The notes beneath the pieces were generated by a model. That model worked only from the letters and a program-made list of their open reading frames with translations, was not told the origin of the DNA and did not search any database. A stretch of DNA of 64,000 nucleotides from Clostridium porci. GTDB taxonomy: Bacteria; Bacillota; Clostridia; Lachnospirales; Lachnospiraceae. Within the stretch, counting starts at the first letter, position 1. Each line of letters opens with the position of its first letter. This document shows positions 17,632-25,499 of the stretch, piece after piece. The translations under genes were made by a program, and so were the position numbers. Location: the NCBI RefSeq assembly GCF_009696375.1, contig NZ_VUMD01000007.1:169352-233351 (forward strand). The letters run 5' to 3'.

Positions 17632-18657
17632 TTATACAATTTTACGAATCCAGCCTTCAGGGGCCTTTATAGTTCCCATTTGAATCCCTGTCAGGGTATC
17701 ATAAAGCTTTCTGGTAACATCACCCATCTCCTCCATGCCGCTTGGGAAGCAAATCTCGTTTCCATGATCCACAATCTTCCCCACAGGAGAGATAACTGCC
17801 GCAGTGCCGCAAAGCCCGCACTCCGCAAACTCTGAAAGCTCTGAAAGCTTAACCGGACGCTCCTTTACCTTAAGCCCCAGATAATGCTCCGCCACATACA
17901 TCAGGGATCGTCTCGTAATGGAGGGCAGGATGGAGGAAGATTGAGGAGTAACCACTTCCCCAGTCCTGGTAACAAACAGGAAGTTGGCTCCTCCCGTCTC
18001 CTCCACACAGCTTCTGGTTGCCGGATCCACAAATACGTTCTCATCATAGCCGGCAGAATGGGCTGTTACAGAAGCATATAAGCTCATGGCATAATTCAGG
18101 CCCGCCTTTACATGCCCTGTTCCCCTGGGAGCTGCCCGGTCAAAATCGCTAACGCATAAGGTAAGGGGCTTGGCCCCTCCTTTAAAGTAAGGGCCTACCG
18201 GTGTACAGAACAGCCTGAACTGATACTCCTCCGAAGGTTTCACTCCAATGACAGGGCCAGAAGCGAACATATATGGCCGCAGATAAAGAGTAGCTCCGCT
18301 TCCAAAGGGAGGCACCCAGGCCGCATTGGCCTTTACCACCTGATCCACTGCCTCTAAAAACCGCTCCTTGGGAAAGGCTGGCATTTTAAGCTGTTCTGCC
18401 GAATCCATCATGCGCTCCGCATTCAGATCTGGACGAAAGGTTACGATGCTTCCATCCTCTGTTGTATAGGCTTTCAGTCCTTCAAAGCACTCCTGACAAT
18501 ATTGCAGAATCCCTGCACATTCATTAATCACTACATTGGAATCTGAGGTTAGGCAGCCCTCGTCCCATGCTCCGCCTTTGTAATTTGAAACATAACGCTT
18601 GTCTGTAGCCATATACGTAAATCCAATATTGCCCCAGTCCAGGTCTTTCTTTTCCAT
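17632..18657 (-). CDS. ilvE: Branched-chain amino acid aminotransferase
   Basis: A 341-residue class IV PLP aminotransferase of the BCAT type. Recognisable parts are CFEGLKAYTTEDGSIVTFRP, RGTGHVKAGLNYAMSLYAS with the PLP lysine, and ETGGANFLFV. It interconverts leucine, isoleucine and valine with their 2-keto acids. Length is normal. GGAGGAAA precedes the ATG and a strong promoter lies at 18703-18731, leaving a leader of only about 40 nt, too short for a T-box. No other branched-chain gene is adjacent. Confidence 0.96.
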   Translation of the reverse strand: MEKKDLDWGNIGFTYMATDKRYVSNYKGGAWDEGCLTSDSNVVINECAGILQYCQECFEGLKAYTTEDGSIVTFRPDLNAERMMDSAEQLKMPAFPKERFLEAVDQVVKANAAWVPPFGSGATLYLRPYMFASGPVIGVKPSEEYQFRLFCTPVGPYFKGGAKPLTLCVSDFDRAAPRGTGHVKAGLNYAMSLYASVTAHSAGYDENVFVDPATRSCVEETGGANFLFVTRTGEVVTPQSSSILPSITRRSLMYVAEHYLGLKVKERPVKLSELSEFAECGLCGTAAVISPVGKIVDHGNEICFPSGMEEMGDVTRKLYDTLTGIQMGTIKAPEGWIRKIV

Positions 18658-18702
18658 GATCGTTTCCTCCGTTCCAGCCGATATAAAAGTAATCTGGACA
18701 CA

Positions 18703-18731
18703 ATTATAATCCCATCAATCTGTAAAATCAA
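18703..18731 (-). promoter_or_regulatory. Sigma-A promoter of ilvE
   Basis: On the minus strand TTGATT, 17 bases, perfect TATAAT, about 40 bases before the ATG. Confidence 0.75.
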
Positions 18732-19075
18732 TCATTTCACGGGAAATCTCCCATACAATTCGTGCATAGCTTCCATAACCGCCCTCCACAGGCTGATCCG
18801 CTTCCACAGGGACGGGAAGTCCCCGGCACTTTCTCACTTTACATGATTAGCATATTGCTAAAGTCAAGACGGAAATGCTATAATGTCCCCATTGTTATAT
18901 TCTTGACTGCGCAAACGAAGGAGGGTTCATACGATCATCCCCCCTCCCCCCCATAAGGTATGGAGTCCATACCACCCTTTATTGATTATAAATTGCTTTT
19001 AATCATATTAAGTGATACAAAAAAAGCTATCGGATATGTGGCAGTGCTAAGCACTGTAATACCTAATCTCCTGAT
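18732..19075. other. Intergenic stretch with small palindromes, no supported gene
   Basis: Between the ilvE promoter and the transposase relic. It holds GGTATGG-AGT-CCATACC at 18957-18973, a palindrome CAGTGC-TAA-GCACTG near 19042-19056, and a C-rich run. No convincing coding sequence. It is probably partly debris of the insertion sequence. Confidence 0.5.
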
Positions 19076-19265
19076 CTACTTTTGCATCTTTTTATTGTTG
19101 GCTCTTGCTTTTACATGAGTTACATCTACAAAAACTTCGCTGGGATCTATCAGCTTAATTTATAACACGTAGTATGTGTGAAAATATATGCTCAAAGCGG
19201 TCGGTATCCTTAAAACGTCAGGTATAGTTTTTGCCAAAAGTTGAGAAATGGGGAACCATATCACC
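19076..19265 (-). pseudogene. IS1182-family transposase relic
   Basis: Minus-strand translation gives GDMVPHFSTFGKNYT, an in-frame stop, then RFKDTDRFEHIFSHIL; after a frameshift or small deletion, IDPSEVFVDVTHVKARANNK ends at a stop codon. These are adjacent conserved pieces from the N-terminal half of IS1182-family transposases. The stop, the frame change and the missing remainder show a dead copy. An extended -10 (TGG then TATAAT) around 19350 may be its old promoter. Terminal repeats could not be defined with certainty. Confidence 0.8.
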
Positions 19266-19450
19266 CTTGCAGAATATTTGTTCTGTTCTCTTTTCTAGTC
19301 TGCATTCTGGGCCATCATAGGAGCATACCACCTTTCTTTGGTACTTCCATTATACCAGAAAAAGCCAAAGAGTCCCGAAAGCAAGAGATTTTCCAGCTCT
19401 TTTAAAAGCAAAATCCGAGACGTATGCCTCACACCTTGTCTTCAATCTGA

Positions 19451-19484
19451 GGGGAACGGCGAAGAAAAAGCTTCGCCGTTCCCC
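19451..19484. terminator. Perfect 14-bp hairpin downstream of spoIIID
   Basis: GGGGAACGGCGAAG pairs perfectly with CTTCGCCGTTCCCC across a six-base A-rich loop. It lies 57 bp past the spoIIID stop and has no run of T on the minus strand, so it is a terminator or mRNA-protecting hairpin by position rather than by classic form. Confidence 0.5.
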
Positions 19485-19540
19485 AAAACAATTTTAACAA
19501 TACTGTTTTATTGAGCCGCCCCATATGGCTTCCATTTTAT

Positions 19541-19819
19541 TTACTCCTGTGTCTCCTGGCTGCACATTTGAAGCCTGTGCTGATACTTTTCTCTGGTAGC
19601 CAGACCGCCCCTGATGTGACGTTCAGATTTGTTCACATCCAGCACCACCCTGGCCCTGGCTGCCAGGGTGGGATTGATATTCTCCAGGCGTTCCGTTACA
19701 TCTTTATGTACAGTAGATTTGCTTATTCCAAATTTTTTCGCCGTCTGCCTTACAGTGGCATTCTGGTCTATGATGTAATTGGCGATGGCTACCGCACGCT
19801 CTTCAATATACTCCTTCAA
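19541..19819 (-). CDS. spoIIID: Sporulation transcriptional regulator SpoIIID
   Basis: A 92-residue DNA-binding protein with the SpoIIID helix-turn-helix: ERAVAIANYIIDQNATVRQ, then AKKFGISKSTVHKDVTERL and INPTLAARARVVLDVNKSER. It controls mother-cell gene expression after sigma-E. The start is a TTG at 19819 with AGGAG seven bases upstream. A sigma-E-like promoter lies at 19846-19874, as expected from Bacillus and Clostridium. Its presence shows the organism's spore-forming lineage. Confidence 0.97.
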   Translation of the reverse strand: MKEYIEERAVAIANYIIDQNATVRQTAKKFGISKSTVHKDVTERLENINPTLAARARVVLDVNKSERHIRGGLATREKYQHRLQMCSQETQE

Positions 19820-19845
19820 AATGAGTCTCCTGAGGATTTTTTTAT

Positions 19846-19874
19846 ATCTTATGCAGACAGCAGCCGTGGCATGC
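19846..19874 (-). promoter_or_regulatory. Sigma-E-like promoter of spoIIID
   Basis: On the minus strand GCATGCC, 14 bases, CATAAGAT. The -10 end of the spacer (GCTGTCTG) nearly repeats that of the SipL-like gene promoter (GCTGTCCG). Confidence 0.45.
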
Positions 19875-19952
19875 CTGACAACCTCAAAGAAATTATAAGA
19901 ACCTCACTGAGAACCCTTTCTCATTACTTAAGCATTATGCTCTGTCAAGCTC

Positions 19953-21359
19953 TCAGACAATACCATTCAGCTCCTGATACATGTCCTTGGCATAGGAATC
20001 CGTCATACCGCAAATATAATCTGTTACCAAAAGAAGCCTCAGGTACAGCTTCTCACTCTCGCTTTTTCCTCTGGAGCAAATGGAATAAATCTTTTTATAA
20101 TTATCTGAAATCAGGGCCACCATCTTTTTCTGAACCTGGGTCATAGGCAGATCCGTATCATAGGGAATGACAGCATTTATAAACTGATCCAGCAGAAAGT
20201 TAAAAATGGTCTGAGCTGCTATCTCCAGCTTCAAAATGGGCCTTGTGCAGAAAGCGTACCTGTAAGCAATATCTCCCAGAGCATCCGTCAGAAGCTCTAC
20301 TTCTGTTCCCGCAAACAAATCATCCTTGTAGGCTCCTTCCATAATCTGATTATAATTCCTGGTAAAGCAACCAGTCACCCCTGAGATCAACTGTCCCTGA
20401 ACGCTGATAATCCAATTCTGAACCGCGTACAAATCCGGGCGGCTGTACTCCCGCTCCACCCCCTTCCGGTAACGCTCCTCCAGCCAGGATACCAGATTTT
20501 GATAGTATTCCGTCTGCCGCACCCTCTCAAAGCTTCGCAGCTCCTCCAGCAGCTTCTCATAGGAGATACATCCCTTTTTTACGGAATCCTCAATATCGGC
20601 CGTTTTATAAGCAATGTCGTCTGCGGCCTCCAAAAGGAACGCCAGAGGATGGCGCTTACCGTTTGTTCCTGTAGCTTCCTGGACATTCTGGAAGTTTTCT
20701 TTATCTCCATAGAAATATCCCATTTTTTTTGTGCGGATATCTCCGCTTCCCCTGTTTATTTCCAAAGAGGATACCGGATATTTGATGATGGTTCCCAGCA
20801 AAGCCTTGGTCAGATTCATGCCATGCTCATCCACCAGAAAATGAAGCCGGGTCACTACCCTGAAGGCCTGAGTATTTCCCTCAAAGTTGTAAAAATCCTG
20901 AAGCATCTGAGGGTTAAGCAAGTTCTTAAGCGGCTCACCCTTAAACTGAAGCCTGCCCAGATTCTGCTTAAACCAGTCCTGTATGGAGGTTTCGCCAAAA
21001 TGCCCAAAGGGAGGATTTCCAATGTCATGAATCAAGCCTGCGCATTGAAGAATATCGCAGACAGCCCCTTTATGCTCCTGTGTAAAGCTTTCATCCTTTA
21101 TGCTGGTCATAATGCTCTGTGAGATATTCTGACCCAAGGACTTTGCCAGAGACGATACCTCCAGGGAATGGGTCAGCCTGGTTCGGATAAAATCGCTTCG
21201 GTCCAAAGGAAAAACCTGGGTTTTGTCCTGAAGACGGCGAAAGGACGCGCTGCCAATAATCCGATGATAATCCTTCTCAAATTCTGTCCGCAGATCCGAG
21301 GATGAAGCTTTTCGGAAGCTACGAATCCGGTCGCTGCAAAGAAGTGTATTCCAGTTCAT
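19953..21359 (-). CDS. dgt: Deoxyguanosinetriphosphate triphosphohydrolase-like HD protein
   Basis: A 468-residue HD-domain protein of the dGTPase family. Metal-binding signatures are RLTHSLEVSSLAKSLG near residue 62, LIHDIGNPPFGHFGE near residue 113 and the later LEAADDIAYKTADIEDS. Members hydrolyse dNTPs to nucleosides and triphosphate and help set nucleotide pools. The segment RRLQDKTQVFPLDRSDFIRT is typical. AGGAT precedes the ATG, and a promoter is at 21404-21432. Strict dGTP specificity is not shown by sequence. Confidence 0.93.
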   Translation of the reverse strand: MNWNTLLCSDRIRSFRKASSSDLRTEFEKDYHRIIGSASFRRLQDKTQVFPLDRSDFIRTRLTHSLEVSSLAKSLGQNISQSIMTSIKDESFTQEHKGAVCDILQCAGLIHDIGNPPFGHFGETSIQDWFKQNLGRLQFKGEPLKNLLNPQMLQDFYNFEGNTQAFRVVTRLHFLVDEHGMNLTKALLGTIIKYPVSSLEINRGSGDIRTKKMGYFYGDKENFQNVQEATGTNGKRHPLAFLLEAADDIAYKTADIEDSVKKGCISYEKLLEELRSFERVRQTEYYQNLVSWLEERYRKGVEREYSRPDLYAVQNWIISVQGQLISGVTGCFTRNYNQIMEGAYKDDLFAGTEVELLTDALGDIAYRYAFCTRPILKLEIAAQTIFNFLLDQFINAVIPYDTDLPMTQVQKKMVALISDNYKKIYSICSRGKSESEKLYLRLLLVTDYICGMTDSYAKDMYQELNGIV

Positions 21360-21403
21360 ATTCGATCCTCCCCAGAGTGATAATTGTGAAGCGTGATGGA
21401 ATT

Positions 21404-21432
21404 ATTTTACTATGGTATGCTTTTAAATACAA
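21404..21432 (-). promoter_or_regulatory. Sigma-A promoter of the dGTPase gene
   Basis: On the minus strand TTGTAT, 17 bases, TAAAAT, about 45 bases before the start codon. Confidence 0.65.
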
Positions 21433-21472
21433 GCTTTCAGGAGGCTTAAAGCACTCTGCCTAACAGCATATC

Positions 21473-22807
21473 TCATTTAAAAGCAATGCCTTTTCTCCAA
21501 TAGTACAGCAGTCCAGTCAGATCCGCCAGAATCCATCCAATGGGTACAGCCGCCCATATTCCCACCAAACCAACCGAAGGAATTGATGATAATACATAAG
21601 CCAGCGCTACCCTGGTACCCAGGGAGATTACAGTCAGCGCCACCGACATTCCAGGCATCCGAACAGCCCGGTAAAGTCCGTACAGCAAAAACAGGCAGCC
21701 AATCCCCCAGTAGAAAGCACCCTCAATTCTCAAATACCCTACCCCCACAGCCAGTATCTCTGTCTCCTGAGGTTGGACAAAAATAAGCATAAGCTTCTCA
21801 GCAAATATCCATACAGCAAAAGAGATAGCCAGACAAAAAAGAACCGATGTCTTTGCGGCGCTTTTGATCCCTTCCTGGATACGGAGCCTTTTCCCCGCCC
21901 CGTAGTTCTGGGCAATGAAGGTAGAAAATGCATTTCCAAAATCCTGAACCGGCATATAAGCAAAGGAATCGATCTTTACAGCTGCCGCAAAGGCCGCCAT
22001 CACAACAGTTCCAAAGCTGTTTACCAGGCCCTGAACCATCAGGATTCCCAGATTCATCACCGACTGCTGAACACAGGTGAGGAAGGAAAACCGGGAGATC
22101 TCTGTCAAGATCTGTTTCTGAATCCTGCAATTCCTTCTGGCAGGTCTGAATTCCGGCATTCTAAAAAGGGTATAGACGCAGAGTCCCGCTCCTGACACCA
22201 GCTGAGATATTACTGTGGCTGCCGCTGCCCCAGCCGCCCCCCAATGAAGCGCCAGCACAAACCACAAATCCAGCCCTATATTCAAAACAGCCGATACTCC
22301 TAAGAACAGCAGCGGGACAAGGGAATTCCCCACTGCTCTCAAAAGGGAAGCGAAGAAGTTATAAAGAAATACGCCTGTGATTCCATAAAAAATCACCCAA
22401 AGATATTCCCGCATCATTCCATAAATCACTTCTGGCACCTGCATCAGACTCATAATCGGATCTATCATCAGAAATACCCCTATATTAATGATCAAGGTCA
22501 CTGCGGCAACCAGAATGAAGGATACAAAAATACTGGTTTTAAGCTCCTCCCAACTTTTCTCCCCATACCGAAGGGAAAATACTGCTCCACTTCCCATACA
22601 CAGTCCCAGGAGTATCGAGGTTAAAAACGTCATCAGCGCATAGGCAGCGCCTACAGCAGCCAGAGCATTGGCCCCCAGACAGCGGCCTACAATCAGCGTA
22701 TCCGCTATATTATAAAACTGCTGCAAAAGATTCCCCAATATCATAGGCAACGCAAACCTCAGCATGGTTCCCGTTATGCTTCCTGTTGTCAGATCCTGTC
22801 TCACCAT
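21473..22807 (-). CDS. MATE-family efflux transporter
   Basis: A 444-residue membrane protein with about twelve helices in two similar halves, as in MATE (NorM/DinF) pumps. It opens with TGSITGTMLRFALPMILGNL and contains QQFYNIADTLIVGRCLGANA, typical for the family. These pumps export drugs or metabolites using Na+ or H+ gradients; substrate unknown. GGAGG lies very close to the ATG at 22807, so a GTG one codon later is also possible. The arginase-like gene is 57 bp upstream in the same direction. Confidence 0.94.
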   Translation of the reverse strand: MVRQDLTTGSITGTMLRFALPMILGNLLQQFYNIADTLIVGRCLGANALAAVGAAYALMTFLTSILLGLCMGSGAVFSLRYGEKSWEELKTSIFVSFILVAAVTLIINIGVFLMIDPIMSLMQVPEVIYGMMREYLWVIFYGITGVFLYNFFASLLRAVGNSLVPLLFLGVSAVLNIGLDLWFVLALHWGAAGAAAATVISQLVSGAGLCVYTLFRMPEFRPARRNCRIQKQILTEISRFSFLTCVQQSVMNLGILMVQGLVNSFGTVVMAAFAAAVKIDSFAYMPVQDFGNAFSTFIAQNYGAGKRLRIQEGIKSAAKTSVLFCLAISFAVWIFAEKLMLIFVQPQETEILAVGVGYLRIEGAFYWGIGCLFLLYGLYRAVRMPGMSVALTVISLGTRVALAYVLSSIPSVGLVGIWAAVPIGWILADLTGLLYYWRKGIAFK

Positions 22808-22864
22808 ACCCCTCCGCTAACCTTCCTTGTATTTTCCTCCTGATACATATTTCCCTCCTGATAC

Positions 22865-23677
22865 TCAGCGCCGGGCCTGCTCCCCTTGCCATAGGGCCTG
22901 TCCTTTTCCGGCGCATAGTTCCAGAAAAACTGCAATCAGCGCTCGATTTGTCCTGTCATTTACATTCCGGCTTACCACTTCTTCCTGCTCCCTTTCCTCC
23001 GGGTTCTCCCCGCATACATCCATACCAATGATCCGCCGCTTTTTTGCTGCCGCTCTGATAATATCCAGCACAGCATCCAACCGCACGGTTCCCTGATCCC
23101 AGTTGGTTCTGGCATCCTCTCGGGAAAGAATATCCTTATCCACAGAAATATACAGCGGAAGGCCGGATTGCCCCAGCCGTTCCTGACAGCGTTCCACGCC
23201 TCCCATATCCTCTTCGCAAATACAGATCACACGATCCCCAAAGCCCAGAGCTTTAGCTTCCTTTATTCCTTCCGCAGCAGGACCAATCAGCCACACCCGC
23301 TTCAGCCTGGCATTGGTATCCAAAGCTACTTTCAGCCATCCTCCGCAGGACAATATCTTTCCAAATACAGGCTCCTGCATATCTGTATGATGGTCAAAAA
23401 CCAGCAGCTCAAAATCCTCCTCCACCATATCCAGCCAAAGCTTGCTGGCATAATGATAGTTTCCTGAATCCAGAAAATGCAGTCCTTCCGGCCCCAGCCT
23501 TCGGATTCTGTTCCTAAGCTCCTCCTCGGCCTCCTTGTCGCAGTAACCGTTCGTCCCCTGAACCTCCTTCAAATCCAGCCATATAAAATCATGCGCTCTA
23601 TAAAAGGTCTCCCTCCCATAAACTCCTGTAAAATCCATAATCACCATCTGTTTACTTTGTGTTTCTCCAATTCTCAT
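22865..23677 (-). CDS. Arginase-fold protein of unknown substrate
   Basis: A 270-residue protein with ureohydrolase-like metal motifs: FDHHTDMQ near residue 95 (the DxHxD pattern shifted by one histidine), YISVDKDILS near residue 178 and TNWDQG. These match the arginase/agmatinase fold, but the order is looser and the protein shorter than classical arginases, so the substrate is not assigned. It sits upstream of a MATE pump in the same direction. A GGGAGA site precedes the ATG. Confidence 0.65.
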   Translation of the reverse strand: MRIGETQSKQMVIMDFTGVYGRETFYRAHDFIWLDLKEVQGTNGYCDKEAEEELRNRIRRLGPEGLHFLDSGNYHYASKLWLDMVEEDFELLVFDHHTDMQEPVFGKILSCGGWLKVALDTNARLKRVWLIGPAAEGIKEAKALGFGDRVICICEEDMGGVERCQERLGQSGLPLYISVDKDILSREDARTNWDQGTVRLDAVLDIIRAAAKKRRIIGMDVCGENPEEREQEEVVSRNVNDRTNRALIAVFLELCAGKGQALWQGEQARR

Positions 23678-23717
23678 GCCTTGTCTCCCAGTTCCCTTCG
23701 GGAAATAAATTTTTTGT

Positions 23718-23735
23718 TAATAATAGTAATTATTA
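23718..23735. promoter_or_regulatory. AT-rich palindromic operator candidate
   Basis: TAATAAT, AGTA, ATTATTA: a 7-4-7 perfect inverted repeat ending one base before the -35 of the flavin reductase-rubredoxin gene. Its base composition and position resemble Fur/PerR-type boxes, but it does not match the PerR consensus exactly. Confidence 0.4.
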
Positions 23736-23764
23736 TTGATTTAATCTACATTCCATGCTATACT
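23736..23764 (+). promoter_or_regulatory. Sigma-A promoter of the flavin reductase-rubredoxin gene
   Basis: TTGATT, 17 bases, TATACT on the plus strand, about 70 bases before the chosen start. Confidence 0.7.
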
Positions 23765-23832
23765 GCATCTAACAGCTATAATATCAAATGAATAACCCAA
23801 AGGCAAACAAAATGAATGGAGGTATTATATTT

Positions 23833-24462
23833 ATGGATCCAAAAGCGTTTTTTAAATTAAGCTATGGTGTTTATATTGTATCCAGCAGCACCGACGGCAA
23901 GGATGGAGGCTGCGTAATCAACACTATGACCCAGGTTACGTCCTCTCCTGCCAGAATATCCATTGCCCTGAACAAAAATAACTTCACCTTGAAGCTGATT
24001 GAAACCTCAGGCACCTTCTCCGGAGTTGTATTAGCCGAAGCTGTGGAAATGGATATGATTAAACGATTCGGCTTCCAGAGCGGAAGGGAGGCTTCCAAAT
24101 ATGAAGACATTCCTATGGGCCGGGACAGCCTGTACAACCCTTATCCAACTGAGAATGTCTGTTCCCGCTTCACCTGCAGGGTAATTTCCAGTCTAGATGT
24201 TGGAACCCATGTCCTGATTATCGGCGAGGTTGTGGAGGCACAGGTAATGGACGGGACAGCGCAGCCCCTTACCTACGCCAACTACCATCTGAAGAAAAAC
24301 GGCACTACCCCGCCAAACGCCCCCTCCTATCAGGAAACAACCGAAAAAACCGTAGGATACCGCTGCAGCGTGTGCGGCTATATTCTGGAATCAGACACTT
24401 TGCCAGATGACTTTATCTGCCCTGTATGCGGCAAGGACGCCAGCTATTTTTCAAAGCTTTAA
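23833..24462 (+). CDS. Flavin reductase-rubredoxin fusion (high-molecular-weight rubredoxin-like)
   Basis: A 209-residue fusion. Residues 1-150 are a flavin reductase-like FMN domain (SYGVYIVSSSTDGKDGGCVI at the start, with FGFQSGREASKYED later). Residues about 165-209 are a rubredoxin, with iron ligands in YRCSVCGYI and FICPVCGKD. Such proteins pass electrons from NAD(P)H to flavodiiron proteins or rubrerythrins that remove oxygen and peroxide in anaerobes. The ATG at 23833 is chosen for the upstream GGAGG; two earlier in-frame ATGs exist. It is a solitary plus-strand gene with its own promoter and a possible PerR-like box. Confidence 0.93.
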   Translation: MDPKAFFKLSYGVYIVSSSTDGKDGGCVINTMTQVTSSPARISIALNKNNFTLKLIETSGTFSGVVLAEAVEMDMIKRFGFQSGREASKYEDIPMGRDSLYNPYPTENVCSRFTCRVISSLDVGTHVLIIGEVVEAQVMDGTAQPLTYANYHLKKNGTTPPNAPSYQETTEKTVGYRCSVCGYILESDTLPDDFICPVCGKDASYFSKL

Positions 24463-24497
24463 TTTGCCATTCTTCTTTTTTCTGCTTAATATACAGG

Positions 24498-24625
24498 TTT
24501 CAGGCTTCTTCCCCAAGTTAAGCCTGAAATCAGCGCTGCACTCTCTACCCTTGCAGCGCCTCTGGTTCACTGTAACCAGAAAATACCTCTGTATGCGCCC
24601 CTTTTTAGCGGCATTACAGAGGTAT
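24498..24625. repeat. Four consecutive perfect hairpins
   Basis: In 128 bp, four stems follow one another: TTTCAGGCTT/AAGCCTGAAA (24498-24529), GCGCTGCA/TGCAGCGC (24533-24559), CTGGTT/AACCAG (24562-24579) and ATACCTCTGTA/TACAGAGGTAT (24583-24625). None has a good T run. They follow the flavin reductase-rubredoxin stop by 35 bp and may act together as transcript end, or be a structured RNA. Confidence 0.7.
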
Positions 24626-24943
24626 CTTTCCCATATTCAAACCGGTATCCTGCTATCTTTCTTTTTCCTCTGAATCCTCTTTTTCCCCTCTCTTTCTTGT
24701 CGTTGGTCACATTTCCATCTCCGCTTACTGGTATGCTATAATGATCCACAACGAAATCGGCAGATTAGAATTTGCGCTTCCATTTTTTATAACCAAATCC
24801 CAGTTTACAGCAAACAATATTATCTCTAGTCACCAACGAAGTGAACCAGACGAGGCAGCAAAAGTCTCAAGACTTTCCTCAATGACTTCGTACCATCCAA
24901 TGGCTGGTTCACTTCGATAGCAGGGCGGCCTTCATCTGTCTGA
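24626..24943. other. Intergenic region between convergent genes, with a nested inverted repeat
   Basis: No gene is supported. A plus-strand extended -10 (TGC then TATAAT) stands at 24734-24742 without a clear -35. A nested inverted repeat (CGAAGTGAACCAG at 24837-24849 and its complement at 24904-24916) encloses GAGG and AAAGTCT stems. It could be a bidirectional terminator or a small non-autonomous element. Confidence 0.55.
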
Positions 24944-25318
24944 TCAGACTTCTTTAACGGCAATCGCCTCGATTTCACACAGCACACCCTTTGGAAGGGT
25001 TTTAACCGCTACGCAGCTTCGGGCTGGCTTGGAAGTGAAATATCTGGCATAAACTTCATTAAATGCCCCAAAGTCACCCATATCAGCCAGAAAGCATGTG
25101 GTCTTAAATACCTTATCAAAGCCGCTGCCTGCCGCTTCCAGAATTGCACCAACATTCTTACAGCTCTGCTCCGCCTGGGCTTCAATGCCCTCTGCAATAC
25201 TGCCGTCTGCCGGATTGACAGGAATCTGCCCAGAGGTATAGATCACTGAGTTGACCTCAAATCCCTGAGAATATGGTCCGATTGCTCCTGGCGCTTTTTC
25301 TGTACTGATTACGTTCAT
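24944..25318 (-). CDS. ridA: RidA family enamine/imine deaminase
   Basis: A 124-residue YjgF/YER057c/UK114 protein. Family features: APGAIGPYSQGFEVN at the start, YTSGQIPVNPADG, and the end region RSCVAVKTLPKGVLCEIEAI with the active-site Arg and Glu. RidA removes reactive 2-aminoacrylate and related enamines made by PLP enzymes. AAGGAGG precedes the ATG. The gene is alone, converging on the flavin reductase-rubredoxin gene. Confidence 0.96.
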   Translation of the reverse strand: MNVISTEKAPGAIGPYSQGFEVNSVIYTSGQIPVNPADGSIAEGIEAQAEQSCKNVGAILEAAGSGFDKVFKTTCFLADMGDFGAFNEVYARYFTSKPARSCVAVKTLPKGVLCEIEAIAVKEV

Positions 25319-25448
25319 TTCTGTTTCCTCCTTAAGATAGGGGAAATGCCCGCACTATAGCGGTTCCCCATTATTTAAATTTTCATTCTCTCAGAATTGA
25401 AAGATCAAAACATATAAGTAGTTTCTTTCAACACAAACTTTTGCTTTT

Positions 25449-25499
25449 GGCGGCCTTATCCCACCGTCTCAAGCTAGTGGGATTGCGGCGGCCGCCTTA
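25449..25499. terminator. Imperfect long hairpin between cca and ridA
   Basis: GGCGGCC and CCCAC on the left pair with GTGGG and GGCCGCC on the right. The right arm overlaps the last bases of cca. It lacks a T run on the minus strand but is placed where the cca transcript should end. Confidence 0.45.

Noticed and set aside
18715..18837. GTG frame of 40 codons upstream of ilvE (minus strand)
   Set aside because: No ribosome binding site and it overlaps the ilvE promoter; the protein-like look is probably chance.
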